Assembly: GCF_030269905.1 (NCBI RefSeq)
Contig: NZ_BSVC01000004.1
Coordinates: 372,001 to 436,000, forward strand
Direction of reading: 5' to 3'
Origin: Pelosinus sp. IPA-1
Lineage (GTDB): Bacteria > Bacillota > Negativicutes > DSM-13327
Length of the DNA: 64,000 bases
Below are positions 15,534 through 24,158 of this stretch, in pieces. Position 1 is the stretch's first letter. Every line of letters begins with the position of its first letter. A model generated the notes under the pieces. It was given only the letters and a program-made list of their open reading frames with translations, was not told the DNA's origin and did not search any database. Both the position numbers and the translations under genes were made by a program.

Positions 15534-15612
15534 CCGGCAACCGAAAAAACATGATAACAAGTAGACACATAGCAACTATACCAGTACCAACTAAGCCATA
15601 TAAAACTAACAT
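15529..15612 (-). CDS. Single-helix membrane peptide, 27 residues
   Basis: ATG at 15612 is preceded by GGAGGAATTGT. The product MLVLYGLVGTGIVAMCLLV... is one hydrophobic helix ending FFRLPE. The terminator overlapping its stop codon supports transcription. Family not recognised. Confidence 0.55.
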   Translation of the reverse strand: MLVLYGLVGTGIVAMCLLVIMFFRLPE

Positions 15613-15880
15613 ACAATTCCTCCTAAATAAATACATTTTATGTAACTGACAAAGACTATGTGATTAAAATAAAAAAACACCGCCATACTAATTAAAAGTA
15701 AGACGGTGCAAAAAGTAGCAACAGACTTTAAAATTACCGATCAGAAGTTAAGTGCCTTGAATTCTTTAGCCAACCATTCAGGGCTTTCTTTTAAAGAATT
15801 AGTTCATGTTTTTCCGGGATTTGCTCCCTCATGCATTTGCTTCTATGACTTTTAGTATTCGCCGAAGTCCATGATCCATC

Positions 15881-16411
15881 CTACCTATCAAGAACAAATA
15901 CTCTCACCCCATGGGTGCGTCCTAGATCATATAGTTCTTCGTCTGAAGCGTCTATATAAACGTCAAACACCTTCCCCTTAACTGCCCCTCCGGTATCTTC
16001 AGCGATACGCCGAAACACTCTGCCGTCAGGCATAACAATCTCCACCTCTGAACCTAGTGGAACTACGTCCGGGTCAACGGCTACAGTCCTGCCCGAAGTA
16101 GCTGTTGTGCCTGATGCTGTTTTACCTATATCGTTGTACCAAGTCACCTGTGCGCCGTCTACGTAGCGAGCCACCCGGTGCCCACCACGGCTAGTTGGGT
16201 AGACGTCACGCTGGACCGCCAGCTCACGCCTTAAAATTGCTATGTCTTTTTGCATGTCCTCAACCTTTTGCTGATTCACTTGGGCCTCAGACGTTATTTG
16301 TGCTATTCGCGCTTCATCCGCTTGCTTTTGATCAATGATTGTTTTGTAGTTGATGCCAACGCCAAGTATTAAGGCTATTATAATCGTGCCAATAGTCAAT
16401 TTTAGTCTCAT
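15881..16411 (-). CDS. 3D-domain cell-wall protein (putative lytic transglycosylase-like)
   Basis: This 176-residue protein has an N-terminal membrane anchor (about residues 5-24) and a coiled-coil segment (QVNQQKVEDMQKDIAILRREL). A C-terminal 3D domain follows from about residue 88. The domain shows VTWYND, GRTVAVDPDVVPLGS and EDTGGAVKG, plus FDVYID with its conserved aspartates. 3D domains occur in MltA-like and YuiC/YocH-like peptidoglycan enzymes. ATG follows AAGGAGTG. It probably faces the periplasm and remodels peptidoglycan; no partner gene is adjacent. Confidence 0.88.
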   Translation of the reverse strand: MRLKLTIGTIIIALILGVGINYKTIIDQKQADEARIAQITSEAQVNQQKVEDMQKDIAILRRELAVQRDVYPTSRGGHRVARYVDGAQVTWYNDIGKTASGTTATSGRTVAVDPDVVPLGSEVEIVMPDGRVFRRIAEDTGGAVKGKVFDVYIDASDEELYDLGRTHGVRVFVLDR

Positions 16412-16591
16412 CCTATCACTCCTTCAAATGATATATTAAGGCTTAGCTTATATTATATCGGTAAAGTGGAAGCGGTATCAATGGATAAATTTTCTCATTC
16501 CCGTTAGAGTCCATCAAGGTAACTATTTGCCCTTACCATCTACAACTAAAATATCATATTTTGCAATAATATGTAAAAATGTAAGTAAAAG

Positions 16592-16632
16592 AAAAAACAG
16601 CCTTGTTCTATTAATGAATAGGCTGTGTCTTT
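16592..16632. repeat. Dispersed hairpin element A, copy 3
   Basis: This copy has the CAATAATATGTAAAAAT flank, the hairpin AACAGCC...GGCTGTGTCTTT and the CACCGTTACCAATGATGCGGTTCTCC-type tail. It occupies most of the gap between the 3D-domain gene and the aldo/keto reductase gene, which otherwise shows no gene. Confidence 0.7.
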
Positions 16633-16788
16633 CTTATTGTTCTTATTGTTTATCACCGTTACCAATGATGCGGTTCTCCATATCGGGTCAAACGGCAAAA
16701 TTTAAATGGAGCTATCTCCTATCTCACTCCTGCGTGAGATCTACTAAGTTTGACTCACCAAAAGATTATGTCCGAGTTTATAAATATT

Positions 16789-17634
16789 TTAAAACTCTTC
16801 GTGGGTCCTCGGGTCTTGATTATAAGTGCGTCCTGTTTCAGTGGTGAGTCCGGAAATGACGCTCATTTCTTCTTCTGTCAATTGAAAATCAAAAATATCT
16901 AAATTATCACGCTGATGTTTTTGTGAAGATGCTTTTGGAATCGGAATTGCTCCAGACTGTATATGCCAACGCAAAATCACTTGAGAGGTAGATTTTCGAT
17001 ACGCTTTGGCAATGTCAACAATTTTTTTATTTTCCAATACACTATTACCCCGCCCTAGAGGGCTCCAGGATTCTGTTACGATGCCCTGCTCCGTGTGCCA
17101 AAGACGCTGTTCTTCCTGATTAAAATAAGGGTAAAGCTCAATTTGGTTGATACTAGGCTTTACATCGGTTTCTTTTATTAATCGGTCAATATGCTCCGGT
17201 AAAAAGTTGCAAACACCAATGGACCGAATTAATCCTTGCTTTTTAGCCTCTATTAAAGCCTGCCAGGCCTCAACATACAAATTCACTCTGGGATTTGGCC
17301 AGTGAATCAAATATAGATCATAATATTCCAAACCCCCTCTATAGAGTGACTCTTGAATCGTTTGTATCGCTTCCTGGTAAGCATGATGGCGTCCCGGCAG
17401 CTTGGAGCAAATCAACAATTCTTCTCTTGGTATTGAGCTTTGACGAACAGCTTCACCTACCGCTCCCTCATTTTCATAGTTAAATGCGGTATCAAGCAAT
17501 CGATAGCCTATGTCAATTGCATTTTTAATCGCATTCACTCCATCCGCACCATTTAACTGATAAGTTCCAAAGCCAATGGCAGGGACTTCAAGACCATCGT
17601 TTAGCAATACTTTTGAAATTGTTTTATCCATCAT
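16789..17634 (-). CDS. Aldo/keto reductase
   Basis: This 281-residue NADPH-dependent oxidoreductase has the AKR barrel and catalytic tetrad. Asp and Tyr are in RLLDTAFNYENE, Lys is in LLICSKLPG and His is in YLIHWPNP. The cofactor site segment reads IPIPKASSQKHQRDNLDIF. The start is taken as the ATG at 17634, eight bases past AAGGAG; the GTG inside the ribosome binding site is rejected. It follows a 47-residue gene by 26 bp and is probably co-transcribed with it. The substrate is unknown. Confidence 0.9.
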   Translation of the reverse strand: MMDKTISKVLLNDGLEVPAIGFGTYQLNGADGVNAIKNAIDIGYRLLDTAFNYENEGAVGEAVRQSSIPREELLICSKLPGRHHAYQEAIQTIQESLYRGGLEYYDLYLIHWPNPRVNLYVEAWQALIEAKKQGLIRSIGVCNFLPEHIDRLIKETDVKPSINQIELYPYFNQEEQRLWHTEQGIVTESWSPLGRGNSVLENKKIVDIAKAYRKSTSQVILRWHIQSGAIPIPKASSQKHQRDNLDIFDFQLTEEEMSVISGLTTETGRTYNQDPRTHEEF

Positions 17635-17660
17635 GACAGACACTCCTTTTTATGATAATT

Positions 17661-17804
17661 TTATTTTATTGGCACCCCTGGATGCTGTTTGTCTAGCTCG
17701 CTATTCTTTAATTCCGTGAATACATTTCCCACCACATCCAGGGATAGTTTTTGTTCCAGCAATACATTTTCTCCATTGAAATATTGCTTATAAAAAATAA
17801 CCAT
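17661..17804 (-). CDS. Small hypothetical protein upstream of the aldo/keto reductase
   Basis: This 47-residue product begins MVIFYKQYFNGENVLLEQ and is soluble and mixed alpha/beta in character. The start codon lies inside the right arm of a perfect hairpin, just after a run of nine G residues that would serve as ribosome binding site. The short gap to the aldo/keto reductase gene suggests an operon. No family recognised. Confidence 0.5.
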   Translation of the reverse strand: MVIFYKQYFNGENVLLEQKLSLDVVGNVFTELKNSELDKQHPGVPIK

Positions 17805-17838
17805 AGCCCCCCCCCTTTAGGTAAGCTATGGTTATTTT
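17794..17838 (-). promoter_or_regulatory. Hairpin that encloses a G9 ribosome-binding tract and a start codon
   Basis: Perfect 14-base arms (17794-17807 and 17825-17838; AAAATAACCATAGC and its complement) flank a 17-base loop containing the G-tract. In minus-strand RNA the stem would contain the AUG of the 47-residue gene and is followed by a U-run. It could be a translational or transcriptional switch, or a terminator that happens to overlap a start codon. Confidence 0.45.
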
Positions 17839-17886
17839 CTATTCATATGTCACTACTTCCTGCTACTTTTTTACATTTAATCACTA

Positions 17887-17940
17887 AATTTCGTCGTTTG
17901 ACTCGATACACCTCTCCGTATTAGGTTAAACGACGAAATT
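17887..17940. repeat. 13-bp inverted repeat with long loop
   Basis: Arms AATTTCGTCGTTT (17887-17899) and AAACGACGAAATT (17928-17940) flank a 28-base spacer. Part of the right arm context (GGTTAAACGACGAAATT) resembles the GGTCAAACGGCAAAATT tail after element A copy 3, so it may be a diverged member of that family. It lies 48 bp beyond a small gene's stop codon. Confidence 0.45.
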
Positions 17941-17987
17941 CATTTTTAGAAAACATCAATGCAAAAAGACATCCCTTGTCCCATTAT

Positions 17988-18140
17988 TTAATGTAAATCT
18001 TTTTTCAGCAATCCCTGAATCGCTTTTACCAATTCCTGCACAGCTTCCGGCGGTGGCTGCTCTTTAGGGTACTTCTTACCACCTACAATCCAGCCATCTT
18101 TTGTCGCAAGAATTTCTTGTTTTTTCTTATCCTCTGTCAT
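17988..18140 (-). CDS. Small hypothetical protein, 50 residues
   Basis: ATG at 18140 follows GGAGGGATG. The product MTEDKKKQEILATKDGWIVG... is charged and soluble, with a GGKKYPKEQPPPEAVQELV segment and a C-terminal helix. Good initiation signals and codon use support a real gene. Function unknown. Confidence 0.6.
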   Translation of the reverse strand: MTEDKKKQEILATKDGWIVGGKKYPKEQPPPEAVQELVKAIQGLLKKDLH

Positions 18141-18323
18141 AAAAACATCCCTCCTTCACCAATATTCACACCGCCCTAAGGTGACTATTCGACCGTTACC
18201 TCTTTTGAAGAGACGGTTGAAAAGCCAGTGATCAACTTTTTATCTTCTCTTAAAAATCATTTTTCCCTGCCATTCCTTGAGAAAAAAACCATATTTTGCA
18301 ACAATATGTAAAATATGAGTACG

Positions 18324-18366
18324 TAAAGGCACAGCATTACTCCAATGATAGATAGGCTGTGTCTTT
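18324..18366. repeat. Dispersed hairpin element A, copy 4
   Basis: Arms AAAGGCACAGC / GCTGTGTCTTT. It ends two bases before the stop codon of the GH99-like gene, so it should terminate that transcript. The flank CAACAATATGTAAAATATG is diverged. Confidence 0.7.
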
Positions 18367-18367
18367 C

Positions 18368-19495
18368 TTATAGTTTTTCGCCGTCACCAGTGATTACAGT
18401 TCTCCTATTATCATTACCCACGAATCTGTACCGGCCAAAAACACTCCGAATTTGTTCCAAATAAGCGAAGCGGTTATGTTCGGTCGGCGCAATGAAAGAG
18501 CCTTCACCATATTCATTCCATGCACAAATAATACCAATCTTTTGCTTGTCAGGCATAGGATGCGCATCCATAAACCATTTGGCGGCTAAGAGATGTTTCC
18601 GAAATTCCGTAGGAGTGCTTAAGCAGTTATCATGCAAAGGATCTTTGCTACCGCCCCAAGGACGCCGATCCCAACCGGATGTCAATGGCACAATCAGTGG
18701 CAGATTGCCTTTTTGGGCAAAAGTATCCCAATGTCTTTGATAAGCGTCGTCTAATTCGACATAGGTGTGAGACTGGGCGACATCCCGCGGTCCTTGGTGA
18801 TAGTTATAGGCTGAAAAGGCTGAATACCCTGCTTCTTTAGCAGAAGTCAGCATCGGCCCAGCGGCTCCGGTACATGCGACAAAGTAAATTCCCTGTAAGC
18901 CGACATGTCTGGCAGACTCTTGCGCTCGGCCGATAAGTTCTTGGGCGGTTTTGCCGAACTTCCCCGCATCACTCGCAAGTGCGTTTGCCGAAAATACAAA
19001 AACCACCGGCTGGCCATTGATTTGGAGATATTCAGGCTGCATTAAGTAATTCTGCAGCCAATACTCCACCATCGCATCCCAATCACTGAGACTTTTAGGA
19101 TAATGCGTGTGGTTAGCCCATAGCAGCGAAAATTTCAGTTTAGTACGGTTTGGTGCCCTTAGATATGCCTCCAAAGCATGATTGAGCCGAACCTGATGGT
19201 CTGACGTAAAGTACCAGTCAAAAGCTACAAAAGTAATTCCAAATTGCTGCATCCAATCAATTTCTTGTTGCATTACGTTATCCGCGCCTTCATCATACCA
19301 GCCGAGTAGCGGCTTGCGGTCCGGATACTTTTTAATCATTTCCCACGGCTGCTTATTAGGAGCAACCAGCTGATTATCCTTCCATCCGGGAAAATAATAA
19401 ACGCCAATCTGATAAGCCTCTGCCCCCGTCGTTACAACTAAGGCCAATAAGCAGGTTAGCAGCAACCCGATAAACCCATATCTTAAATTTTTCAT
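18368..19495 (-). CDS. Secreted glycoside hydrolase family 99 / WbsX-like protein
   Basis: This 375-residue exported protein has a signal peptide ending near TGAEAYQ. A TIM-barrel domain of the GH99-like/WbsX type follows: IGVYYFPGW, then WMQQFGITFVAFDWYF, LKFSLLWANHTHY and, near the end, ICAWNEYGEGSFIAPT. These segments are characteristic of proteins that act on or build mannose-type glycans. The ATG at 19495 is preferred because AAGGAA lies the right distance upstream. It stands alone, so the natural glycan cannot be inferred. Confidence 0.8.
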   Translation of the reverse strand: MKNLRYGFIGLLLTCLLALVVTTGAEAYQIGVYYFPGWKDNQLVAPNKQPWEMIKKYPDRKPLLGWYDEGADNVMQQEIDWMQQFGITFVAFDWYFTSDHQVRLNHALEAYLRAPNRTKLKFSLLWANHTHYPKSLSDWDAMVEYWLQNYLMQPEYLQINGQPVVFVFSANALASDAGKFGKTAQELIGRAQESARHVGLQGIYFVACTGAAGPMLTSAKEAGYSAFSAYNYHQGPRDVAQSHTYVELDDAYQRHWDTFAQKGNLPLIVPLTSGWDRRPWGGSKDPLHDNCLSTPTEFRKHLLAAKWFMDAHPMPDKQKIGIICAWNEYGEGSFIAPTEHNRFAYLEQIRSVFGRYRFVGNDNRRTVITGDGEKL

Positions 19496-19521
19496 AATCA
19501 AAAATTCCTTACAGAAATATT

Positions 19522-19797
19522 TTATTCACTCAAACCCATCTTAAATCCTACTACCCCATAAGCTATATCGGCAATTAGTATATTTGACAAGCTCACAAAT
19601 AAATCCCAAATTTTATGTGCATTTACATTAATCTCAGCATAATGTGTAAAATTTTCATCCTTAACTTCTCCTAGTCCATAACCCTCAATAATATTCGCTG
19701 CGTTTCTATTTTCAGTTATCTCTTCTATGTCGTCTTTGTTAGGAATTTCATCAAATTCCGGTACTTTTGTACCTAAAGGTAATTTGTAAATGCTCAT
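19522..19797 (-). CDS. Hypothetical protein, possibly truncated
   Basis: This 91-residue acidic product starts MSIYKLPLGTKVPEFDE. It ends in a hydrophobic segment (IWDLFVSLSNILIADIAYG) and stops soon after. Initiation signals are weak. It is divergent from the nuclease gene at 19999, with about 200 bp between them. An antitoxin or immunity role for the nuclease would be speculation. An AT-rich element upstream (19849-19922) is shared with the gene at 29227. Confidence 0.4.
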   Translation of the reverse strand: MSIYKLPLGTKVPEFDEIPNKDDIEEITENRNAANIIEGYGLGEVKDENFTHYAEINVNAHKIWDLFVSLSNILIADIAYGVVGFKMGLSE

Positions 19798-19998
19798 AGC
19801 TATATTTCCCACTTTGTTAAATTAATGTATCGTTAAATAGCTATACTTAGCATAATACAAAACTTCGATTGAAACCTCTACTTAAAGGTATAGCTAAGTA
19901 TAGATATTTACTTAGCAACCCTATCGCTGCGTTTAAATTAGAGATATAATTATAATAAATTCAATACATATATTTCCACTTGAAAGGAGGGCTAACAA

Positions 19999-20931
19999 TT
20001 GTCAGTCATCTCATATCATAATTTTCTTAAAAATAAAAATAACCTTGATAGTGTCTTTACTAGATCTAGTCAGATAATGATCGGCCATCTAGATAATGAA
20101 TGGTACGAAAGCTTAACTGGTTATGATGCTACCTTTCTTGGCAACAATTATGCAGTACCTCTCCCTAAATTACGATCCGATCTGGAACAGGATATTGCCC
20201 CGTTAACAACTGGTAATACAGTGCTAAATTATACCCATTTTTCTATTGTAATGAGCAGATCGCGGCGCTTAGCGTATTATACGGCGGTTAATATTAATGG
20301 AGAACAACTCGTGGATCTTCAGCGTAACGCAGAAAAGTGGTACTTTGATCCTCGACTTGACCGCATATACCAATGTGGTCCTGAATTGTATGACAACAAT
20401 GATTTTGACCGAGGACATCTTGTGCGTAGACTCGATCCAGTCTGGGGAGAACTTGCACAAAAAGCAAATAAAGACACTTTTCATTTCACAAATTGCTCTC
20501 CGCAGCATAAGGATTTAAATCAAAAAACGTGGCTAGACTTAGAGGAGTATATTTTGAAAAACGCTGATGCTTTTAATCTTAAGGTAAACGTGTTCACTGG
20601 ACCAGTCTTCCGTACGGATGATATGGTATATCGTGAAATTAAAATTCCCGCCGAGTTTTGGAAAATAGTTGTTATGATTAAAGATGATGGTAATCTGTCC
20701 GCAACAGCCTATTTGCAAACCCAAAGAAGCCTAATCATGGACTTTGAGTTTGCATTCGGAAGTTATAAAACTTATCAAGTAGCTATCACCAATATCGAGA
20801 ATTTAACAGGACTAGATTTTGGCGATTTGCGAAATCATGATCCGTTCATACTTAATCAAATATTCGTTGCAAGGCGGGCTGAAACTACAATCGCTCATGT
20901 TATTAATACTTCTTCAGATATCGTACTCTGA
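19999..20931 (+). CDS. DNA/RNA non-specific endonuclease
   Basis: This 310-residue protein of the NUC/EndA family carries the DRGHLVRRLDP motif with catalytic His140, the metal-binding asparagine region (FTNCSPQHKDLNQKTW) and the VFTGPVF strand. The enzyme cuts single- and double-stranded nucleic acid with a Mg-dependent beta-beta-alpha-metal site. It has no obvious signal peptide, unlike many secreted relatives. The start is TTG behind a perfect AAAGGAGG. It may serve in nucleic-acid scavenging, defence or as a toxin; no partner is clear. Confidence 0.9.
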   Translation: MSVISYHNFLKNKNNLDSVFTRSSQIMIGHLDNEWYESLTGYDATFLGNNYAVPLPKLRSDLEQDIAPLTTGNTVLNYTHFSIVMSRSRRLAYYTAVNINGEQLVDLQRNAEKWYFDPRLDRIYQCGPELYDNNDFDRGHLVRRLDPVWGELAQKANKDTFHFTNCSPQHKDLNQKTWLDLEEYILKNADAFNLKVNVFTGPVFRTDDMVYREIKIPAEFWKIVVMIKDDGNLSATAYLQTQRSLIMDFEFAFGSYKTYQVAITNIENLTGLDFGDLRNHDPFILNQIFVARRAETTIAHVINTSSDIVL

Positions 20932-20944
20932 TGCAGAAACCTCT

Positions 20945-21035
20945 ATACCAGAGTATAAGCCCCAATTGCGACCGGTTTTCGGTAGATACCTATGGCAATC
21001 GATGGAAGGTCAGTATCGGTTGTGTAGTGCCTTAC
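20945..21035. repeat. Element B fragment
   Basis: ATTGCGACCGGTT and AAGGTCAGTATCGGTTGTGTA align in order with 3287-3355 of the long copy. It abuts the stop codon of the nuclease gene. Confidence 0.6.
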
Positions 21036-21090
21036 TATTATTTAGCACTATGCTTAAAAATCTTGATGTGAATTAGTGGTGGCTATTATA

Positions 21091-22347
21091 TTAAAATCTC
21101 ACAGTACATTTTGGTTTTTGATCCACCATAAATATTTTATTGATAATCCCTATGTATTCTTTGTTAGATATTTTAGCCAGTCCATAGCTATGTAGTGTAT
21201 TAAAATTAATCGTCCCCATTATCAATGAAGAAAACTCGGAAATATCAAAAGATACTTCCACCTCATAGTCCTCGCTCTCTTTAATCTCAGCAATTCCTTC
21301 CTGAAATTGAATGGTTATACTAGTATTATTGCTAGCTAGGAAATCATCGCTAATCGACAATTTCATTTTACAGTTTTGTCCGCCGAAGTTATGGTTGCAT
21401 AAGCTTTCAAATATCTTTTTCACATTAATCACCCGGTACATAATACCCAATCCTTGAAGATTACTTTCATGGGATAATGTGCCTAGGAAATTACTTGAAC
21501 CATTGCGAGGATCGCTGAGTAGATAATGAAAATATTCATCATGAGTATCGATGATGATTTCTCTCACTTGGTCAGCTTGACTACGAAGGAAAGCCAATAA
21601 AATTTTTAGTGTATGTGCATTTTCATAAATGATTTCATCAATATACATGTCATAGATCAGAATCCGCTTATTATCATCGCTCACAAAACGATACACACAA
21701 TAAGCACGTAGCTTACCATCTTGCTTATAGCCAACCACTCTGTTTTCTGGATCATCAAATATTTTTTCAAACATAGTAGCAGTCTTTTCAATCATGCCAT
21801 GTGTTGCATCCGCCAAACGATTATGGCATTCCACCATGTCATTAATACCCTCTCTGCTTAGATAGAACATCTCCTGCCTATCCGTACTTTCCGCAGACAA
21901 GAAGGTAGGTTTTGTTTTATAGCGATTCATTTTTGGACCATAGCCAAACCCCATTTTTTTATAAAAGTCGGGGCGAAAGGGGTATAAGGCAACCATACCA
22001 TATCCCTTATCCCGATAATGGTTTAAAAAATAGGTTATTAGTTCTTTACATACGTTTTCTTTCTTATGTAAAAAATCTACAGCTACTGTTCCTACACCGC
22101 CCACAGGGATTTTAATGGATAAAAGCTTCATAATAAAATTATGAAGCTGCATTCCACCTAACATCTGTTCATCACGATATAGGCCATAAAAGTTTTGCGA
22201 CGGATTTGAAGTCTGGATGCCCGTGAACTTTTTGATGATTTTCCTTCTATTCTCTTCACAGGGATCAAATGCTTTAGGGTACGCATTAAATGCTATGCTG
22301 ACAAAATCAGCTATTTCATGCTCAGTAAGTAACCTAATCATACTCAT
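21091..22347 (-). CDS. Eis-like GNAT N-acetyltransferase with SCP2-like C-terminal domain
   Basis: This 418-residue protein has two acetyltransferase-like folds. The acetyl-CoA segment reads PVGGVGTVAVDFLHKKE, and GYGMVALYPFRPDFYKKMGF is typical of the Eis family. The C-terminal region ending YIGIINKIF matches the sterol-carrier-like domain of that family. Relatives acetylate aminoglycosides or lysine residues. I place the start at the ATG at 22347, with GGTGAT upstream. The gene stands alone. The substrate cannot be inferred. Confidence 0.85.
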   Translation of the reverse strand: MSMIRLLTEHEIADFVSIAFNAYPKAFDPCEENRRKIIKKFTGIQTSNPSQNFYGLYRDEQMLGGMQLHNFIMKLLSIKIPVGGVGTVAVDFLHKKENVCKELITYFLNHYRDKGYGMVALYPFRPDFYKKMGFGYGPKMNRYKTKPTFLSAESTDRQEMFYLSREGINDMVECHNRLADATHGMIEKTATMFEKIFDDPENRVVGYKQDGKLRAYCVYRFVSDDNKRILIYDMYIDEIIYENAHTLKILLAFLRSQADQVREIIIDTHDEYFHYLLSDPRNGSSNFLGTLSHESNLQGLGIMYRVINVKKIFESLCNHNFGGQNCKMKLSISDDFLASNNTSITIQFQEGIAEIKESEDYEVEVSFDISEFSSLIMGTINFNTLHSYGLAKISNKEYIGIINKIFMVDQKPKCTVRF

Positions 22348-22731
22348 TTGTCTATCACCACTTCCCTTCAGTAGAATCAAAATACAGGACAGTATTTTTG
22401 GTTATATATTCCAGAACAAACAAAGAACTCCTGCTAATTGTTGTATAATTAGGTAGGCGACTCTTGATATATTTACCATCGCTACTCCCCGTAATTCAAT
22501 AGACTCTTAATGTTGGCACTTCAAGTAAGTATTGCATCCACAAACAAAAAGAAAACTCCCTTGATGTACTAACATTTCTATTGTCTATGCCTCCAATATA
22601 TGAGTTACTCATATTCCGGTCCCCAACGCAAATATATGTTCGTATTGGTTGTAGAGTCAAGATTAGTAAAAATCAAGTAGCATGTAACAAACAGATTCTA
22701 CCAATAGAAATCCAAGTAGCAAAGGTCAACG
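22348..22731. other. Non-coding stretch upstream of the Eis-like gene
   Basis: It holds a short AT-rich promoter region and a relic segment shared with about 14750 (CTACTCCCCG). The pieces AACAAAGAACTCCTGC and CAAACAAAAAGAAAACTCCC look like degenerate hairpins. I see no gene. Confidence 0.4.
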
Positions 22732-22770
22732 CTAAAAGAACCAGCAACATTGAGTCGCTGGTTCTTTTAG
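22732..22770. terminator. Orphan perfect hairpin
   Basis: Arms CTAAAAGAACCAGC and GCTGGTTCTTTTAG, 14 bp perfect, with an 11-base loop. It looks like a bidirectional terminator, but no gene ends near it. An unannotated small RNA or a lost gene may explain it. Confidence 0.6.
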
Positions 22771-22992
22771 CTGAGAAAGGCATGGGGAGAATCAAAAGGG
22801 AGAGGTACTTACATCTCCATGAATTGTCCTTAAGATTATCATACATTAAATATGTCAAATAATTGTAGCGTTTTTGTTATTTTTATGTTAAAAGCAATTT
22901 AGTAACTAATAAAAAAACGCCCTACCAATTAAGGTAAGACGGTGCATCTTCATAACCACTCACCTAATTAAAGGTAAACGAAGATGGAAAAT

Positions 22993-23145
22993 TCATTCTT
23001 TCTTATGTGCGGCAGGTGTTACGTTAGAAAACATCCGCAGAATCCATAGAAAGATAATGGCTCCTATAGTACTTGGAATTATTGATCCTATCGTACCATT
23101 TGCGGGCATACCTATGAGATTAAATAAATATCCATCATCCTTTCA
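22993..23145 (-). pseudogene. Truncated GlsB/YeaQ/YmgE-family fragment
   Basis: The frame reads GYLFNLIGMPANGTIGSIIP and then GAIIFLWILRMF, matching the second half of the intact gene at 23575-23829 (GGFLFNV...GAIILLWAIRMF). No start codon or N-terminal half is present. It is a partial duplicate of its neighbour with an altered tail (SNVTPAAHKKE). Confidence 0.55.
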
Positions 23146-23266
23146 TGAGTGATGCTTGTAAGCTCTCCATATATTTACCATTTTATACAACGAGAATGTG
23201 ACTGATTAGTCATTTTTCGTTAAAAATAAAATCATCGTATTTTTGATGAAAACTTACGATTGCCAC

Positions 23267-23431
23267 CTATAAATTAAATAATGTAATAATCGAACTACTA
23301 GCGGTGTACAGCACTAGTATTCCAGCAAAAATTACAATAGGATGACTACGCCATTCTTTTTCTTTTATATTGTCACGTTCGTAACCATCACTGGAGCGAC
23401 CATCTGAACCATCACTATTGACATAGCTCAT
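23267..23431 (-). CDS. Small membrane protein, EWRxHPIVIF family, copy 2
   Basis: This 54-residue protein has a Ser/Gly/Asp-rich head (MSYVNSDGSDGRSSDG) fused to the family core EKEWRSHPIVIFAGILVLYT. It is the longest of the three paralogs. ATG follows AAGGAGGGG. The core DNA is nearly identical to 15270-15380, which points to recent copying. Confidence 0.7.
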   Translation of the reverse strand: MSYVNSDGSDGRSSDGYERDNIKEKEWRSHPIVIFAGILVLYTASSSIITLFNL

Positions 23432-23574
23432 ATATTATCCCCTCCTTCTTTCAGACTTATAATACAGGAAAAATATGACAATTCGATGACAACAATAAAG
23501 CTTCCACCAATTCGGTAGGCGGCTTTTATTCAGTTACATGAGCCGTTTCATTCTTTCTTATGTACCAGCTCTGC

Positions 23575-23829
23575 TTAACGAAACATGCGTATGGCCCAAA
23601 GAAGTATAATAGCTCCCATAGTACTTGACAGTATCGATTCTATTGTGCCATACACAAAGATATCCGTAACATTAAATAAAAATCCACCAATAAAAGAACC
23701 TATAATAGCCGCCCCTAAATCTCCCCATATACCACCGAAACTATCGTTTCGAGAAATCTTGCCAGCCTTCCGCCGAATCTTCGTATTACTTTCTTTATCT
23801 GCTGGCTCGCAATATGTATTCGCCATCAT
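23575..23829 (-). CDS. GlsB/YeaQ/YmgE-family stress-associated membrane protein
   Basis: This protein of about 84 residues has a polar head and two transmembrane segments. The motif GDLGAAIIGSFIGGFLF is typical of the transglycosylase-associated (YeaQ/YmgE) family. Relatives are small inner-membrane proteins linked to general stress. The ATG at 23829 is favoured because AAGGA lies six bases upstream. It sits among tiny membrane-protein genes and next to its own truncated duplicate. Confidence 0.75.
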   Translation of the reverse strand: MMANTYCEPADKESNTKIRRKAGKISRNDSFGGIWGDLGAAIIGSFIGGFLFNVTDIFVYGTIESILSSTMGAIILLWAIRMFR

Positions 23830-23967
23830 AATCATTCCTTCCGAACTAAAATATTATCGTTGAGGTAAATATATACTTTTTGATAATCATTGTAAATTTA
23901 AAAGTATATTCCGTTAAAAGGCACAATTGTGTAAATTAAAAATATTAAATATTGCTTGTAAACTGAT

Positions 23968-24005
23968 AAAGCACTGCCTTATCATTTAAGGTAAGACAGT
24001 GCTTT
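23968..24005. terminator. Terminator of the AATTAAG type
   Basis: Arms AAAGCACTG...CAGTGCTTT with an inner CTTA/TAAG pair. Hairpins of similar build follow several tiny genes in the window. Confidence 0.7.
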
Positions 24006-24050
24006 TGATTTTTTCAATAACTATTTTTTATTAGTTAATCTATTTACGTA

Positions 24051-24158
24051 TTATCCTTCGATATCTTTATTTTTACACACAGTACATAGGCTTACTACTA
24101 ACATCCCCAAAAAAAAGCCTACCCATGCTGCTATAGGAATCCACCACCAATTTACCAT
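24051..24158 (-). CDS. Small membrane protein, WWWIP family, copy 2
   Basis: This 35-residue paralog of the gene at 14943 starts MVNWWWIPIAAWVGFFLGML and ends CKNKDIEG. ATG follows AGGTGGG. A terminator lies just downstream. The protein resembles DUF3789-type small proteins; the role is unknown. Confidence 0.65.
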   Translation of the reverse strand: MVNWWWIPIAAWVGFFLGMLVVSLCTVCKNKDIEG

